NCBI GenBank assembly: GCA_036365145.1
Contig: JAEOAD010000025.1
Span: 29,459,001-29,523,000 of the forward strand
Source of the DNA: Orientallactaga sibirica
Lineage: Eukaryota > Chordata > Mammalia > Rodentia > Dipodidae
DNA: 64,000 nucleotides
Reading direction: 5' to 3'
In this document: one piece after another, positions 49,896 to 61,479 of the stretch
How the letters are laid out: every line of letters begins with the position of its first letter
How positions within the stretch are numbered: position 1 is the first letter of the stretch
Notes under the pieces: generated by a model
What the model saw: only the letters and a program-made list of their open reading frames with translations
The model's database searches: none
Told to the model about the DNA's origin: nothing
Translations under genes and position numbers: made by a program

Positions 49896-52798
49896 ATAAT
49901 AAATTAAAAAAAAAGAAAAAGAAACCGTTGGAAGTAGGAAGGGATTTTTCAGTCTCTCCGGGATCTTTCTTAGGTAGATACGTCTTAGGCATGTATGTTC
50001 CAGACATCTGGGACCTGATACGTCATCCCCTGGTGAAAGAGTGACAGGCTAATTCTGTCCTCTCACTTCCTGAGCTGAGGGACCAAATCCTGCTCATCCA
50101 TCACACCCCATCATCAGATTTGGCTGAGAGAAGAACGTATTGCTCAACTTCTTTTTCAAGTGCTACAGTCCTCAGAGGTGTTGGCATGGGGCAGGGCTCA
50201 GGAGCTGTCCCTGCTCCCCAAATCAGGCAGGTAGAGATTCCAGGACAGTTCCGTTCCATGCGCAGCAACTTCCCCATCCCAGCCTTCCCACCAGCACCCT
50301 AGAAAGCACTTTTCCTTCCAAGTGCTGGGCAAGAGGGTCAGCCTTCTACCAAAACATGGAGACAGAAGCGGACATCTCTCATCGCTTCAGCTGGAGCCCG
50401 TTCATGTCTCTGTCAGAGTTGTCCCCGCTCAGACGTGCTGGCCTGGGAGTTGAGGGGCTTGCACTGTCACTATGATGGGGTCAACTCACTGAACTGCTTG
50501 GCTCTGCCCTTGATGGTCTCAAGAACTCTGAGAGTCCGTTTGGATGTGTTGAGGACAGGAAGAAGCTTGGGTCCCAGTTAGGTTGTGGTGAAATTGGTGC
50601 CATCTCTGCGATTAGGGTGGGAACCAGTAAGAGCTGGAATCTTGAATTGCCTGGTGATTGGTGTGAGCTTTGATGGGGGGCAAGCAGGAGGGTCAGCCCC
50701 ATGGCCAGCAGGGCTGGGAAATAGGGACTTGTGCCTTAGTTTTCTCGGTGGTTCAGGACACATCTGCTGATCACTTAGGCTGTCCCAGGCCCTAACGGAA
50801 CTCGACAGGTCTTGCCTTTAAGACACTCATGTTCTACTTACGATTCGAGGTTAGTGATATTGTTTGGATTGGCTTGAGGGTGAATTAGCGTTGGGGTTGA
50901 GGTGGGATTAGAAGTAAAGATTGCAGCAGGAATAAGGGTTAGGACAGAGACGCAGCCAGGAAGGTGGTGGCGGAGGCGAGGTTTCTGTGTGAGTTCTTCC
51001 TTCCTCCGAGCTCTGCTTAATTCTCTCCTTCTACTTACCCAAGCTTGTCTGTGCTCTCGAAGGCTGCCCAGGCTTACTAGAATCCTTCTAATGACAGCGA
51101 CCATCTGCCACCTCTCCCAGTGCTAATCCTCTTTCCCTTTCTCCCCTCTTCTCCTCCAGCAGGGAGTCTGCATTCCTGGAGCGGGTGTGCTGAGACGTCC
51201 GGACCCTTGTTCCTCCTTTTTCATCCTTGCTTCTAGTCACCAGGATCATCCACTCCCTCCCTTCACCACTGTCCCTTGCAGTCCTGTTTTTTTACTTAGG
51301 TAGGGTCCTTCTGTCCTTGAGTTTTCACCATGTGTTTGGGAGCTGGTCTTAGTTTCCACTCTTGCCTTTTAAGCAGCACTTTGTTCTGGTTCCCCCCCCT
51401 CTTCCACTTTCATCTTTCTTTCAGCCCATGGCGGAAGTCCTCTGCCTCTGTTGTTTCCGCCTGCCTATCCTGTCTGCCTCTGTTCACTCCCTTTAGAGCA
51501 CACTTCAACCCCATCCATCCGCGCTGCCTGTGAGGCGGGGGAAAGGCCCCATCCTTTTCCTCATCAGTCATGTGGGACAGAACCCTCGGGAATCCTGCCC
51601 CCCCCCCAGCCAGGAGCACGTGGTTCTGCCTGGAACCATCATTTCCAAGGATACAGGTGTGGAGGAGTGCTGGAGTGGGGGGCTCAAACAAGAAGAGGTT
51701 CGTTCCCAGTGCAGCAGTGTGGTTTCTGGGTTATCCCAAGCCCAGAGAATGGGGGTTGGCTGGATGAAAAGCAGGAATTTCAGGAATGGCTTGGAAAAGG
51801 ATCAGAACTCTCCAAGTCAATATCAGAATGCCCCCACCTTCCATTTTGGAGAACTGCACACTCACTCAATGGCCCGGTTTTAGCCCTCACTCTGCCTTCC
51901 CCTCCCTCCCTCATTCCTTCCTCTGCTCTCAGAGCCCTCCCATTTTCCCACGAGAACCCGTCATTCATCCGTCCATCCACCTGAAGACCATCAGCTTGAT
52001 TGACTCTGATGTCAGGGAAGGCGTAGGATGCTCGTTGGAATGCACAGTGCCTTCTCCCTTGCTTGGAGAGATCATCGAGGGGGAATATTGGCTCATCCAG
52101 GAAACAAGGTGCTAAATTTGTTGTGAGATTTGGTGTCACAAGTAATCAAAGGAGCCTCAGCACTCGGAGGGCCGGGCAGCTAAATGAGAAATCACGAGGT
52201 TATTACAGGGAGCAGGGACGATGGAGGAGAGGAAGAGGAGACTCTTCCCCCACCCCGGAGCAATCAGAAAAAGAAGGAAGGAAGGGAGGGAGGGAGGAGG
52301 GAGGTATAAGATGCAGAGAACAAGTGTGAAAGAACAGAGCCGTGCTGCGTCTGTCCCTGGATATTTGGGTCTTCTCTGTCACCAGCCCCATCAGGCTTCT
52401 CTTTGCAGTCTCCTACGAAGCTCTGGTGTAAACCTTCCGTGTAACATGCTTCTGCCTTCTCCCCTGTGGTTTGTCCTGACAGGGAAGATTTCCTGACACA
52501 GGACAGAGACAAGTGACCAGGGTTGTGTCCCCTCTCTCCCGCCCGACCCCACCCCAGAGCAGCAGAGTTTTTAGTGTAGACAAGTTGGGGAAGGCAGCTG
52601 TAAGAAGCTGACAAGGTTGCATGACAGAGTGGCTGGTTTGGATGGGATGAGAAAATTCAACCCCGCTCCCCTGGGAAGACTGCCTGGAGGAGGAGAACTT
52701 GAAGGAACACCAGTGTGCACAGGCTGGAAGAGAATGCTTCTCAGCACTTTATAGGACGTGGCGGCAACCAATTGTAGGTCTGCAGAAATGTCTGCAGA
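49896..52798. other. 2.9-kb SINE desert, no gene seen
   Basis: The longest stretch without a recognisable interspersed repeat. It has short C/T-rich tracts (51600-51608 C-run; 52270-52300 GGGA-rich). Frames reach 177 codons at 51451-51984 with no domain, and the opposite strand is also open there. Holds the candidate element at 52080-52210. Confidence 0.5.
52080..52210. promoter_or_regulatory. Candidate conserved noncoding element
   Basis: AT-rich island: GCTAAATTTGTTG, a TCF/LEF-type ATCAAAGG at 52145-52152 and CTAAATGAGAAATCACG. Located inside the SINE desert. Inference from motifs and repeat exclusion. Confidence 0.28.
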
Positions 52799-53018
52799 GG
52801 GCTGGACAGATGGCTTGATGGTTAAGGTGCTTGCCTACAAACCCCAAGGACCTTGGTTTGATTCTTCAGGACCCACATAAGCCAGATGCACAATGTGGCT
52901 CATGTGCCTGGAGTTTGTTTGCAGTGGCTGGAGGCCCTGGCATGCCAATTCTCTCTATATCTGCTTCTCTCTCTCACACACAAATAAATAAATAAATAAA
53001 TAAATAATTTTTAAAAGA
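52799..53018 (+). repeat. B2-like SINE, plus strand
   Basis: GGCTGGACAGATGGCTTGATG head, CT/CA-rich 3' part and (AAAT)n tail at 52981-53010. ATGTCTGCAGAG and AAGTCCACAGAG flank it, probable TSD. Confidence 0.93.
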
Positions 53019-53741
53019 AAAGTCCACAGAGAAACTTGCTATAAACCCATAGTTGGTAGTCACCATGTCCCCACTGACATCCTATAAACTGGAAAGTAAT
53101 AAAATATGGTTTGGGCCCCTTGGTTCTCCTTTGCTCCTGGGACACTTGTGTTCCATGTGACAAGCAAACTGAAGCAAGCAAAACAAGGAAGACCAGCAGA
53201 CACAAAAGGTAGAGTCCCCATGTGGCTTATCAACCCCCAAGGCCTGTCTCTGTCCCCTCTCTTGATGCCGCCATACTGAGAGCCTCCCCAGCAGCTGATC
53301 CTGGGGCCCCCACTCCAGGCTCCCTCAGCAAATTAACATTCTTTGCCCCCTGCTCCGTGTGAAATGAATGGAGTTAGAAGGATCGATTCTGCAGCCAGTA
53401 GACCCTGCTTGTACTTCACGCAGGATTGATCCAGATGACCCCAACCTGGGGCTTCTAGAAAGAAGTGCCTTGGCAGGAAATCTTTTTAATAGAGATTAAT
53501 TTGGAAGACCTGGTGTGTCCTGGTTATAGGTAGATGTGCCCTGTTCTCTCTTTCAGGGGCTGAGTATCGGCTCTTGTATATATGTATGTATAGTTGTGTA
53601 TGACGTGTGCTTAGCTAGCTTGGGGATACAGACCAGCACACCTGCATCCATACTCCCCACATACAGGCCTGTCCCTTCTCAGGCATCTTAAGCCTGGTCC
53701 AAGTCTTTCTGTGTTGGCCCTATGCCACTTTCACCTTTAAA
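53019..53741. other. Unique stretch without gene
   Basis: Contains a TATG-rich tract near 53577-53605 and the candidate element below. Confidence 0.5.
53320..53510. promoter_or_regulatory. Candidate conserved noncoding element
   Basis: CAAATTAACATTCTTTG, GGATCGATTC, GGATTGATCC (palindrome-like) and TTTTTAATAGAGATTAATTTGG cluster within 190 bases of unique DNA. Homeodomain/PBX-like cores. No conservation data. Confidence 0.28.
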
Positions 53742-53931
53742 AATTATTATTCATTTGCAAGGGGGCGGGATATGAATGAATGGGTGTGCCAGGGCCTCTT
53801 GCTCCTGCAAAGAAGCTCCAGACACATGCACCACTCTGTGCATCTGGCTTTATGTTGGTCCTGGGGAATCGAACCCAGGCCATCAGGCTTTCAAGCAAGC
53901 AACTATAACCACTGAGCAATCTCTCCAGCCC
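53742..53931 (-). repeat. B2-like SINE, minus strand
   Basis: Short body with the GA region replaced by GGGGGCGGGATATGAATGAATG. CCACTTTCACCTTT and CCACTTTTGCCTTT are the TSD. Confidence 0.92.
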
Positions 53932-53967
53932 TCCACTTTTGCCTTTTTGAGTCTGGACCTCTGTATT

Positions 53968-54218
53968 TTTTTTATTAATTAATTAATTAATTTATTTATT
54001 TATTTAAGAGAGAGAGATAGAGAGGGAGGAAAGGAGGGAGCAAAAGAAGCAGATACATATAGAGAGAATGGGAGTGCCAGGGCCTCTGTCATTGCAAACG
54101 AACTCCATACACATGCCCCACCTTGTGCATCTGGCTTTATGTGGGTCCTGGGGAATTGAACCTGAGTCCTTTGGCTTTGCAGGCCAGTGCCTTAACCGCT
54201 AAGCCATCTCTCTAGCCC
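53968..54218 (-). repeat. B2-like SINE with TTAA-rich tail
   Basis: (TTAA)n and (TTTA)n tail at 53975-54010, extended GA-rich region with GGAGG and AGCAAAAG insertions, full body ending GCCATCTCTCTAGCCCC. Confidence 0.92.
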
Positions 54219-54369
54219 CTTTGTCTTTTGTCGAGGTCCATCATCCCTTAACGGCACAGAAGTGTCTAAAGGGCAGAGACTGAGGAATGCCCGAAAGAAA
54301 GCGGTGTTTTAAGATGTTTGATCTTGGTCACAATCTCTTTATGTGCCAGAATCCCAGGCACTTCCAAGT

Positions 54370-54570
54370 GCTCCCTGAGCTTTCATGTCTCCATGCCTGG
54401 CTCATGTTGTCCCTTTGTCTGAAATGCCTTCCCCCAGTCCTCTGGCCTGGAAGTCCTTTCCTTTGCGTTTAATGCAATTCTCACCCATGTTTGCTGTGGA
54501 CCAAGCAAGGTCACCTGTGTCCGACCTGAGTGTCTACAGAAAAGGTCTAGAATCAGAGCTCTTATGGCCG
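54370..54570 (-). repeat. L2 LINE fragment, antisense
   Basis: TTGTCCCTTTGTCTGAAATG, CCTTCCCCCAGTCCTCTGGC and GCGTTTAATGCAATTCTCAC are antisense L2 phrases. Confidence 0.55.
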
Positions 54571-54609
54571 ACAAGATGTGGGTGTTAGCTGAGAGGAAGA
54601 TCAGTTTGG

Positions 54610-54740
54610 AATTCAGACACATGACAGAACGTTATTCATTCAACAAGCATTCGTTCATCAACACACGTGGAAGAACGTGTTAACACTCTAGGACCTGAAT
54701 GCCTGTGTTCACAGCGACAAGGTGACCATCGCCCCATCCC
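54610..54740 (+). repeat. L2 LINE 3'-end fragment
   Basis: TTATTCATTCAACAAGCATT, then ACACTCTAGGACCTGAATGC, then CACAGCGACAAGGTG. Orientation opposite to the L2 pieces on both sides. Confidence 0.5.
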
Positions 54741-54749
54741 TGCCAGCCC

Positions 54750-55262
54750 ACCCCAACTCCATCTTTCAGCCTTGGTCAGTGCTGCATAGCACGGCACTGG
54801 AAGACCTTCTGAGCCCTTAACTGGCTATTCCCTACTTGATCATCTCCTGGCAGAGCGGGAGGACTGGGACACACTGCCCGTGTATCCAGCTGCCCATCCA
54901 CTAAGCCAGTGTCTGGCTCCTGGGACACACCAGCCAGGCTGAACTATTTCCAGGGTCCTATCGGCCTGTATTTCCCCAGCTTCACACTGCTGCCCATGTC
55001 TTCTGCCTCCTGAGGACACTCTTCTCCCTTCGCTCCCTGTTGTCTAGGATAATTCCTACGCATCCCTCATAGACCTCACTTCCCCTAGGGTTCTTCCTGG
55101 AGCTCAGTGCTTTACTCAGTCTTGCTTCATATGCTGGGATACTCAGGGATGTAAGCTGGGGAGGGTGGGTCCCTTTGCGTCCCCAGGCCCAGGACAGCGC
55201 CTGGTATGTGGTAGGTGCTCACTAAGTATTAGTTTGCTGAATAAATGTGTATTGAATTGAGT
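54750..55262 (-). repeat. L2 LINE, antisense
   Basis: The terminal antisense phrase is clear: CAGGACAGCGCCTGGTATGT, GTAGGTGCTCACTAAGTATT and GCTGAATAAATGTGTATTGA. Upstream text is consistent with antisense L2 but weak. Confidence 0.65.
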
Positions 55263-55277
55263 GGACTTTCTCTGTTT

Positions 55278-55495
55278 ATTTTGGAGGGGGGGGGAGAGGC
55301 AGAGAGAGAACAGGCGTGCCAGCAGCCTCTCAGCCACTGTGAACGAACCCAGATGCATGCGCCCCCTTGTGGGCAAATGAGACATTGAGCCCTTGCGTCA
55401 CTGCATCTGGCTAAACATAGGACTTGAAGATTGGAACCGGCGTTCTTAGGCTTAGCAGTCAGGCGCCTTAACCGCTAATCCATCTCTCCAGCCCA
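55278..55495 (-). repeat. B2-like SINE, long variant, 13-bp TSD
   Basis: Long-class body with GTGGGCAAATGAGACATTGA. ACTTTCTCTGTTT at 55265-55277 is repeated at 55496-55508. Confidence 0.95.
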
Positions 55496-55529
55496 ACTTT
55501 CTCTGTTTTATCCATGAATCATTAATGCA

Positions 55530-55640
55530 GCTAACCAAACAACAAGCATTTATTGAGCACCCATGGTATGCAGGGCACTGTTGTGCCCGTCATTTCAGAA
55601 GATGCACAGCTTACACTACATCATTGCCACCTCCGTCATC
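55530..55640 (+). repeat. L2/MIR-class fragment
   Basis: ACAAGCATTTATTGAGCACC and GGTATGCAGGGCACTGTTGT are the shared L2/MIR phrase. The right part fades. Confidence 0.6.
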
Positions 55641-56071
55641 TGGGTCAACAGCCAGAATAAAATAGTTAATAGGTCTCAATCCAGACGGGACTTGATTGGG
55701 TCTGAATGTCATCACTACCTGTTGAAGTCGTAGGGTTCATTGCCATGGGGACAAGGTTCTTCCATTGATGTCACTCTCAGACCATTTCTTGCTGTTCTTT
55801 TCCTTTCAGCTGCCTCTGTTCAGAATCCCTTTTAAACTTCAAGCCCATTTTGACGAGATAGCATGAATTGATTATTTGATGGGTGTGTGTCCAAATAAAG
55901 AAGAAAACATACAGGCATGCATAATATTATAAAGAACGGAAGTTGAAAGGTACCCTAAACCTCCCCAGAATTCTCTAGAACATTGCTGCCAGGTGGTCAT
56001 CTTCCTCAGCTTGGACACTGCTGGTGATGGGAGGTCACTGCTGTGTGCTGCTGGCGAGCTCTCTCTAGGTG
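55641..56071. promoter_or_regulatory. Unique block, candidate noncoding element
   Basis: AT-rich, repeat-free. AAAATAGTTAATAGGTC, TTGATGTCAC (CRE-like half) near 55767 and TTGATTATTTGATGG near 55867. Inference only, no alignment. Confidence 0.22.
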
Positions 56072-56205
56072 TGGTAGTGTGGACCTGTAATCCCAGCTTC
56101 TCCAGAGGATCAAAAGTTCAAGGCCTGCCTGGGAAACTTAGTAAGAGCTGTAGCAGAAAAAAACAAAACAAAACAACAACAACAACAACAACAACAACAG
56201 GAAGT
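56072..56205 (+). repeat. B1-like SINE with (CAA)n tail
   Basis: AGGTGTGGTAGTGTGGACCT, AATCCCAGCTTCTCCAGAGG, AAAAGTTCAAGGCCTGCCTG and a tail grown to (CAA)n at 56173-56199. Confidence 0.8.
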
Positions 56206-57450
56206 TCTAATGTAAAAAGGCTCTCTCTAGGATCCATAGTCACGAATGTGTGGCCTGCAGCTCAGTAGAAGATGCAGTCATGGAATCCGGGGACACACCT
56301 GAGTTCTGGGGGGGGGGTGTACACACTTTAGCTGTCATGTCACCCTTTCCCAGTGGTGCTAGTGGAGGGCCAGGTGCTGGTGTGACAGGTGTCCATCAGG
56401 ACCCACGCCCTCCCAAACTGGTTGGATTGCTTCTTCCGCTCATGAATGCTAGACTCAGATGGTCCCTCTAAAAGGTCTAGAGACAGCTGCAAAATGCATG
56501 TGTGATGATAGATGGCAGGTTCTGGGTGAGTAATAACTGCTGGAGGAGGCAGAGTCGGGGGGTGGGTGTACTAAACCTCATTAAACTCAGAAGCAGGAGC
56601 ACCCTCCGGAGCTTGCCTGGTCTCCGAAGACCAGGATTTCCTTCAGGCTTTTTCGGCTCCTGGGCAAAGGCCCTTTCTGGGTCTCTGAGTCAGGGTGTTT
56701 TTATTCTAAAGACTGCTCCTAAAAGTGCCAGGAAGCCTCTTTGGAGTGGCCCAGCCTTTGTTTCTTCCTAAGCTTTGAGGCTGTTGGGGGAACTCAGAGG
56801 TACCATTCTGGCTGTTGTCAAACTGCTTTGAAGCTGTGTTCATAGCAACACTAAGAACGTTCAAACAGGCAGAAGGAGGCTTTCGGAGCAGAGCTGGCAC
56901 CTGGTGTGCCCATGGGCTGGAGGGACGGGTCTCCATGGAGGAGCGGGGACTGGGATTAGGCCCAGGAAAGGGTCTGGGTGCCCAGGCAGGGGCAAGAAGG
57001 CAAGAAATAGGTGATAAGTGCCTGCAGAACAAGGCTTGAAGCCCCGCCCCCGCATGTGAGAGGCGGCAAGGTGTGGGCCAGCCCTCAGTGGCCTTCTAAA
57101 TTGCCTCAGATAAGGCCCACCTTTCTCTCTCCCCCCCCCCCAATCCTTTCAAAAACCACTTCCAAGTCTCAAGAATTTTGCTCCTTTTTATCTGACCTGA
57201 AGGATCAAGACCTTCAGCTGAGGCCAGAGGGTGGAAGCCACCCAGACCCGCAGCCATGCTTTGTGCCCTGTGTCTCTGCCCTTTAGCTTCCCTCCCTGGG
57301 TTGTCGGAACCTGTGCTTCTCAGCACCAAGCTAAGCTCCCCCTCCCCCAATAGACCAATTAAACAGACAAGTTATAGTGAAAAGCAGAGAAAACTGCTTC
57401 AACGTGGCCACACTGGGAAGGGGAACAGAGCGGTTTGGTGACCCGCCCCC
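56206..57450. other. SINE-free unique stretch
   Basis: G/C-runs at 56308-56317 and 57130-57141. The 57340-57430 part (TTATAGTGAAAAGCAGAGAA) is reminiscent of antisense rodent LTR sequence, but I cannot place it. No gene. Confidence 0.45.
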
Positions 57451-57510
57451 ACCTCAAGTCCATCTTCCCTACTTCAAGTCCATTTCTCCTATCTCAAGTC
57501 CATCTTGGGG
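57451..57510 (+). repeat. Three tandem 20-bp units
   Basis: Units at 57451, 57471 and 57491 share ACYTCAAGTCCATYT with few changes, in perfect 20-base register. Confidence 0.9.
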
Positions 57511-57676
57511 GGGGGAGATCCTAACATGAGGTTCAGGCTTAAAGAGAGGGTCAGAGGTGTGCATAACTGAGCAGTCCTGCCTAACATGGGGTCCCACACG
57601 TCACCATCAGTCCTAGCTCCAGTCTCTCTTAAGAGTGGTGTGACATGCTATGAGAATGTGTGAAGTCAATTTCCTT

Positions 57677-57821
57677 TCTTTTTTTTCTTTTTTTGTTTTT
57701 CGAGGGAGGGTCATCCTCTAGCCCAGGCTGACCTGGAATTCACTATGTAGTCTCAGGGAGGCCTTGAACTCACAGTGATCCTCCTGCCTCTGCTTCCCGA
57801 GCGCTGGGATTAAAGGCGTGG
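57677..57821 (-). repeat. B1 SINE, right end truncated
   Basis: TTTTTCGAGGGAGGGTCATC through to GGGATTAAAGGCGTGG; the last bases CGCCACCACGCCCGGC are missing. Confidence 0.92.
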
Positions 57822-58499
57822 CTGAATCTATTTTTCAGGGAGTACAGGTTCCTCCCTGGTTGTCACCGGGAACGGAGAGGAAAGGTCTTTTCCTTCTTGC
57901 CGCGTGGGATTCCTGAGGAAACCCCATTTTCTGGGGCTCCTTGTTACTGGCGAGAAGGCCGCAGAGCATATTCTCCCGAGAACATCATCATCGCTGCCAG
58001 GACAGGACAGTTACACTTCTCCACGTGCCTCCCTCTGGCTGCTCTGCCACTGTCTCCATTCTCTTGTCCTCTCTCAGATAGCCTTCTGCATGTTCTCGGG
58101 TCTCCCTTCATGTGTGCGTGCGTGCGTGTGTGTACATGTACGCCCAGGTAGGATTGAGAGCAGAGCCCTCCTTTCTCTGGCCACCCACCACTCTCCCCCT
58201 CTCATGGAGCCTTTTTGGCTCTATCCCCAGTTTCCCCTTCCTCCTCTTCCCTCTCTTTTCCTCTTGCTTCCCCCTTGCCCTCCCTCATTCTTAGCCAGTC
58301 TCCTCTCTGAGCTAAGTTCTGGCTTTCCATCTGCCTTCTCTCTTGCCTTGCCCACTGAAGCCAGATAGACACACACCCCCCTTTTTGGCAGAACCATCCA
58401 CAAGCCCCGTCACCCCCTTCCTGCTTTGATCTTCCATACCTGTCATAGCCAACCCCACTTGGACTTGCCATGTCATTGTACTTTCCAGAGAACATTATG
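57822..58499. other. Unique stretch, pyrimidine-rich
   Basis: TGCG/TG-rich tract at 58110-58136 and a C/T-rich stretch 58190-58350 that keeps several frames open (up to 167 codons on the minus strand, reaching into the next SINE). No domain recognised. Confidence 0.5.
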
Positions 58500-58705
58500 G
58501 GGGGGGCGTGGAGAGATGGCTTAGCGGTTAAGCGCCTGCCTGTGAAGCCTAAGGACCCCAGTTTGAGGCTCAATTCCCCAGGACCCACGCAAGCCAGATG
58601 TACAAGGTGGCGCATGCATCTGGAGTTCGTTTGCAGTGGTTGGAGGCCCTGGTACGCCCATTCTTTCTCACTCTCTTTATCTGCCTCTTTCTCTCTCTCT
58701 CTCAT

Positions 58706-58749
<44 letters not shown>

Positions 58750-58756
58750 AATCTTT
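58500..58756 (+). repeat. B2-like SINE with (AAAT)n tail
   Basis: Head GGAGAGATGGCTTAGCGGTTAAG. The unusual AAGGACCCCAGTTTGAGGCT segment places it in the long or alternate class. (CT)n, then (AAAT)n at 58706-58750. AGAACATTAT and GAACACATTAT flank it. Confidence 0.94.
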
Positions 58757-58886
58757 AAAGAACACATTATCAGGGTACTCTGCCATCTACATCATATTTG
58801 CGTAGGGCTGTCATCAGATTTGGCCCAGGTGCCTGGAGACTAGAGGCCAAAACCACAGCGTTTCCAGCCATATCTGCCAGCCATTC

Positions 58887-58911
58887 TTTTTTTTTTTTTT
58901 TTTTTTTTTTT
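58887..58911. repeat. Poly-T tract, T25
   Basis: Uninterrupted T-run with no SINE body on either side. Confidence 0.95.
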
Positions 58912-60921
58912 CTTCAGTTGGAATTAAGTCCCTGTGAGTGTGCCTGAACTGGCAGGTGGCCTTAGCGACCGAGGCTTGCCACCATTCCCTCGCTCCATTC
59001 ACTCATTGTGAGGGAGAGGTGTGTGTAAGGAACTCTGGGACTTCCTCAGAGGATCAAGCAAGAATGGCCTCTGCGCTGGGTGTCCTAATCCAGGCCCTCA
59101 GCCACTGTCTAATGATTGCAGACCTCCGTCTGTGCTCCGTTGTGGAGGAGACACCAGAACTGGTTCCCCTCAACCTGAAGGCCTGGGCCCTGTCATTAGG
59201 AATCTCCTCAGACGCCAGCAGGGCTGTGGGCTGGCTGGTGAGAGAGGTGGAATCTTAGCACCTCAGAGTCAGGAGGCCTCCAGGGCCAAGTCACCCTAAG
59301 CGCCTCCTTCCTACAGTTTAAGGAGCCTGACCCAGGGGAGTGGTGTGAACACCTTCCAGAGTCACACAGTACCAGAGCGAGCCTCCTCACTCCTCTGCAT
59401 CTCCCCACAGTCAGGGCTGTGCAGGGGCCCGTCCTCCTTTCACTTCAGGGCTTTGTTCCTGTCTGTTTGGGTGACTTATCTGCTCGTCCAGACCTGTGCC
59501 CCATTTCCCTGTCACAGCAAAGACAGGCTGGTCTCTTGTCTACTCAAACGCATGGAAACAGGCCAGCCTGTAAAACCCTGTCTGGTCCCTGGAAAGGATC
59601 CTCCTTGACTGTTCTCTCTACACTGTCAGGTTGAGAGATGGACACTGCATGCAGTGGCCCAGAAGGCTGGAGTGAGGGGGAAGAGATGGGTTCCTCTGCC
59701 TGTGACTCTGGCTTCCTGGCATGAGAAAGACCCTTTGAGGAGTGAGGTGGTGAAGGGAACATTCGAGGCCCCTGCACCCCGACGTCTTGTGCACTTACAT
59801 GGCGAGATGAAGCCAGTGCACTGGGTGGGCAGGAGTGAGGAGGTGGCACTGTCTGGGGACGCAGCCTTGTCTTTTGAGCCGTGGTCAAATGCTCTACCCC
59901 TGAGCTCCACCCCTCAGCTTCACTCTGTCTTTCGGAGTCTTCATTCTGTGTTCGCAGCTCCTGATGTGTGCTCACCCACCCCTCCCAAGCAGGTCAGTGA
60001 GGGTTCCTGACCCTTAAACCTCATTTTGTAGAGGAAGGGGCTGCAGCTCCTCGAGGTGGTGATAGCAAATTGTGACATTCTAAAGCCCCCAGGTTGGACT
60101 CTGTACAGGGCAGAATCACTAAGCCCAGACTCTTCCTGCCCAGTCAGCTGAGGGGCGTAGGGCCTGCCTCCTGGAGTTGCCCGTCTGAGGGACCATCTTA
60201 GGGTGTGCAGCCAGCCATTTTCTGCCTTTTTCTCCTGTCTGTCCTCACTCTGACTAGCCCCAGCCCAGTGTATGATCTTCTCTCCTCCTCCTCCATCAGC
60301 AGTGCCAATCTTTTTCTTCTCTCTTTCCTTCTTACTGGCCTATCCCAGAGAATTGAAATCCTCTTTTCTTAGAGCAGTCCACTGCGAGGGGCTCTGTAGC
60401 TGATGTATTTTTACTTAACAGAGAGAATGACTGGGCTGGGGAAGGAAGTCCAGTCAGGGTGGGAGAGAGTGAAGATGTGAGAGCAGGAGAGGGAGGGGGA
60501 GTGGAGTGTGGAGAGATTTAGTTCCATCTGAAAGCTGTCGGTGTGAATCAAAGAGTTCCCTTCTGAACAGCAGCCTGGTCTGCAGTGGAGGGCCTGGGGA
60601 CTGCTCTGGCCCAGGGGGTTCATTACTGCTCTTTGATAAATCTGGGGGGACAAGCCTTGGCCTCCACTGCCCCCCTCTCCTACTGTTCAGCTTCCTGGCT
60701 TCCATGTGCTGGACCCCACGTCCTCTCTGGGTCTGGGCCTGGCACGCCAGGCTCTGGGAACATGACTGCCAGGGCACGTGCACCAGAACACGGGGCAGAC
60801 GGGTGCCCATGGGCACAGGGACAGATGTGTACTTGAATGCACGGGGTGTGGGTAGGCAGGAGAGCCATGTCGTGTGTTTGGCTGTTGTGGTCCGTGTGCG
60901 CCTGTTAAGACGTTCATCGCT
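58912..60921. other. 2-kb SINE-poor stretch, no gene seen
   Basis: Only a short ID-like piece at 59886-59922. Open frames up to 167 codons (60454-60957, minus) face equally open plus-strand frames (160 codons), indicating low stop density rather than coding. Confidence 0.5.
59886..59922 (-). repeat. ID-like SINE fragment
   Basis: CAAATGCTCTACCCCTGAGC is the reverse of the ID head (GCTCAGGGGTAGAGC). Too short to delimit well. Confidence 0.45.
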
Positions 60922-61068
60922 GCGGGTCGTGGTGGCACACGCCTTTAATCCCAGCACTTGGGAGGCAGAGGTAGGAGGATCGCCATGAGTTCAAGGCCAC
61001 CCTGAGACTACATGGTGAATTCCAAGTCAGCCTGGGCTAGAGCGAGACCGTACCCCCACCAAAAACAA
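60922..61068 (+). repeat. B1 SINE, plus strand
   Basis: Full sense copy from GGGTCGTGGTGGCACACGCC with a short tail (CAAAAACAAAAG). Confidence 0.94.
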
Positions 61069-61144
61069 AAGTACATGGCTGTTGGATGTGAACACGTTTG
61101 TACTATATTAGCATGGAATTCAAGGCCTCTTCCTATTTCTCAGT

Positions 61145-61215
61145 TTTGAGGGCTGAAGGTGTAGCTCTTGTCTAGTATGCATGAACCCTTACGTTTAATG
61201 CCTAGCACCAAAAAA
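61145..61215 (+). repeat. ID-like SINE
   Basis: GGGCTGAAGGTGTAGCTCTT, GTCTAGTATGCATGAACCC and AATGCCTAGCACCAAAAAAG follow the rodent ID element in order. Confidence 0.75.
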
Positions 61216-61479
61216 GTAAGTGAGAGAGAGGAGGAGGAGGGAGGGTAGGGAGGGAAAGTTTGACCTCTTTATCCTTGCCAGGCTCAAACAGATCTGTTTT
61301 TGCACAGATTGGCTTGGCTCTGTCTGTCAGCACCATGGTGAGGATGGAGGAAGGGGAAAGAGGGTACCTGCTGAGGGGACAGCACTGAGAGAAGGTAGAA
61401 AGACTGGGACCAGTGTCTGCACTGGGAGGTCTCCAGAGAAGACACAAGCAGTAGCATCTCAGGGGAGCCAGGTCTCTCA

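Noticed and set aside
51451..51984. 177-codon plus-strand frame
   Set aside because: Opposite and alternative frames are equally open, no signature, and the sequence contains a C-run and low-complexity Pro/Ser/His text.
60454..60988. Overlapping 167- and 160-codon frames on opposite strands
   Set aside because: Mutually exclusive and both run into the B1 at 60922; low stop density only.
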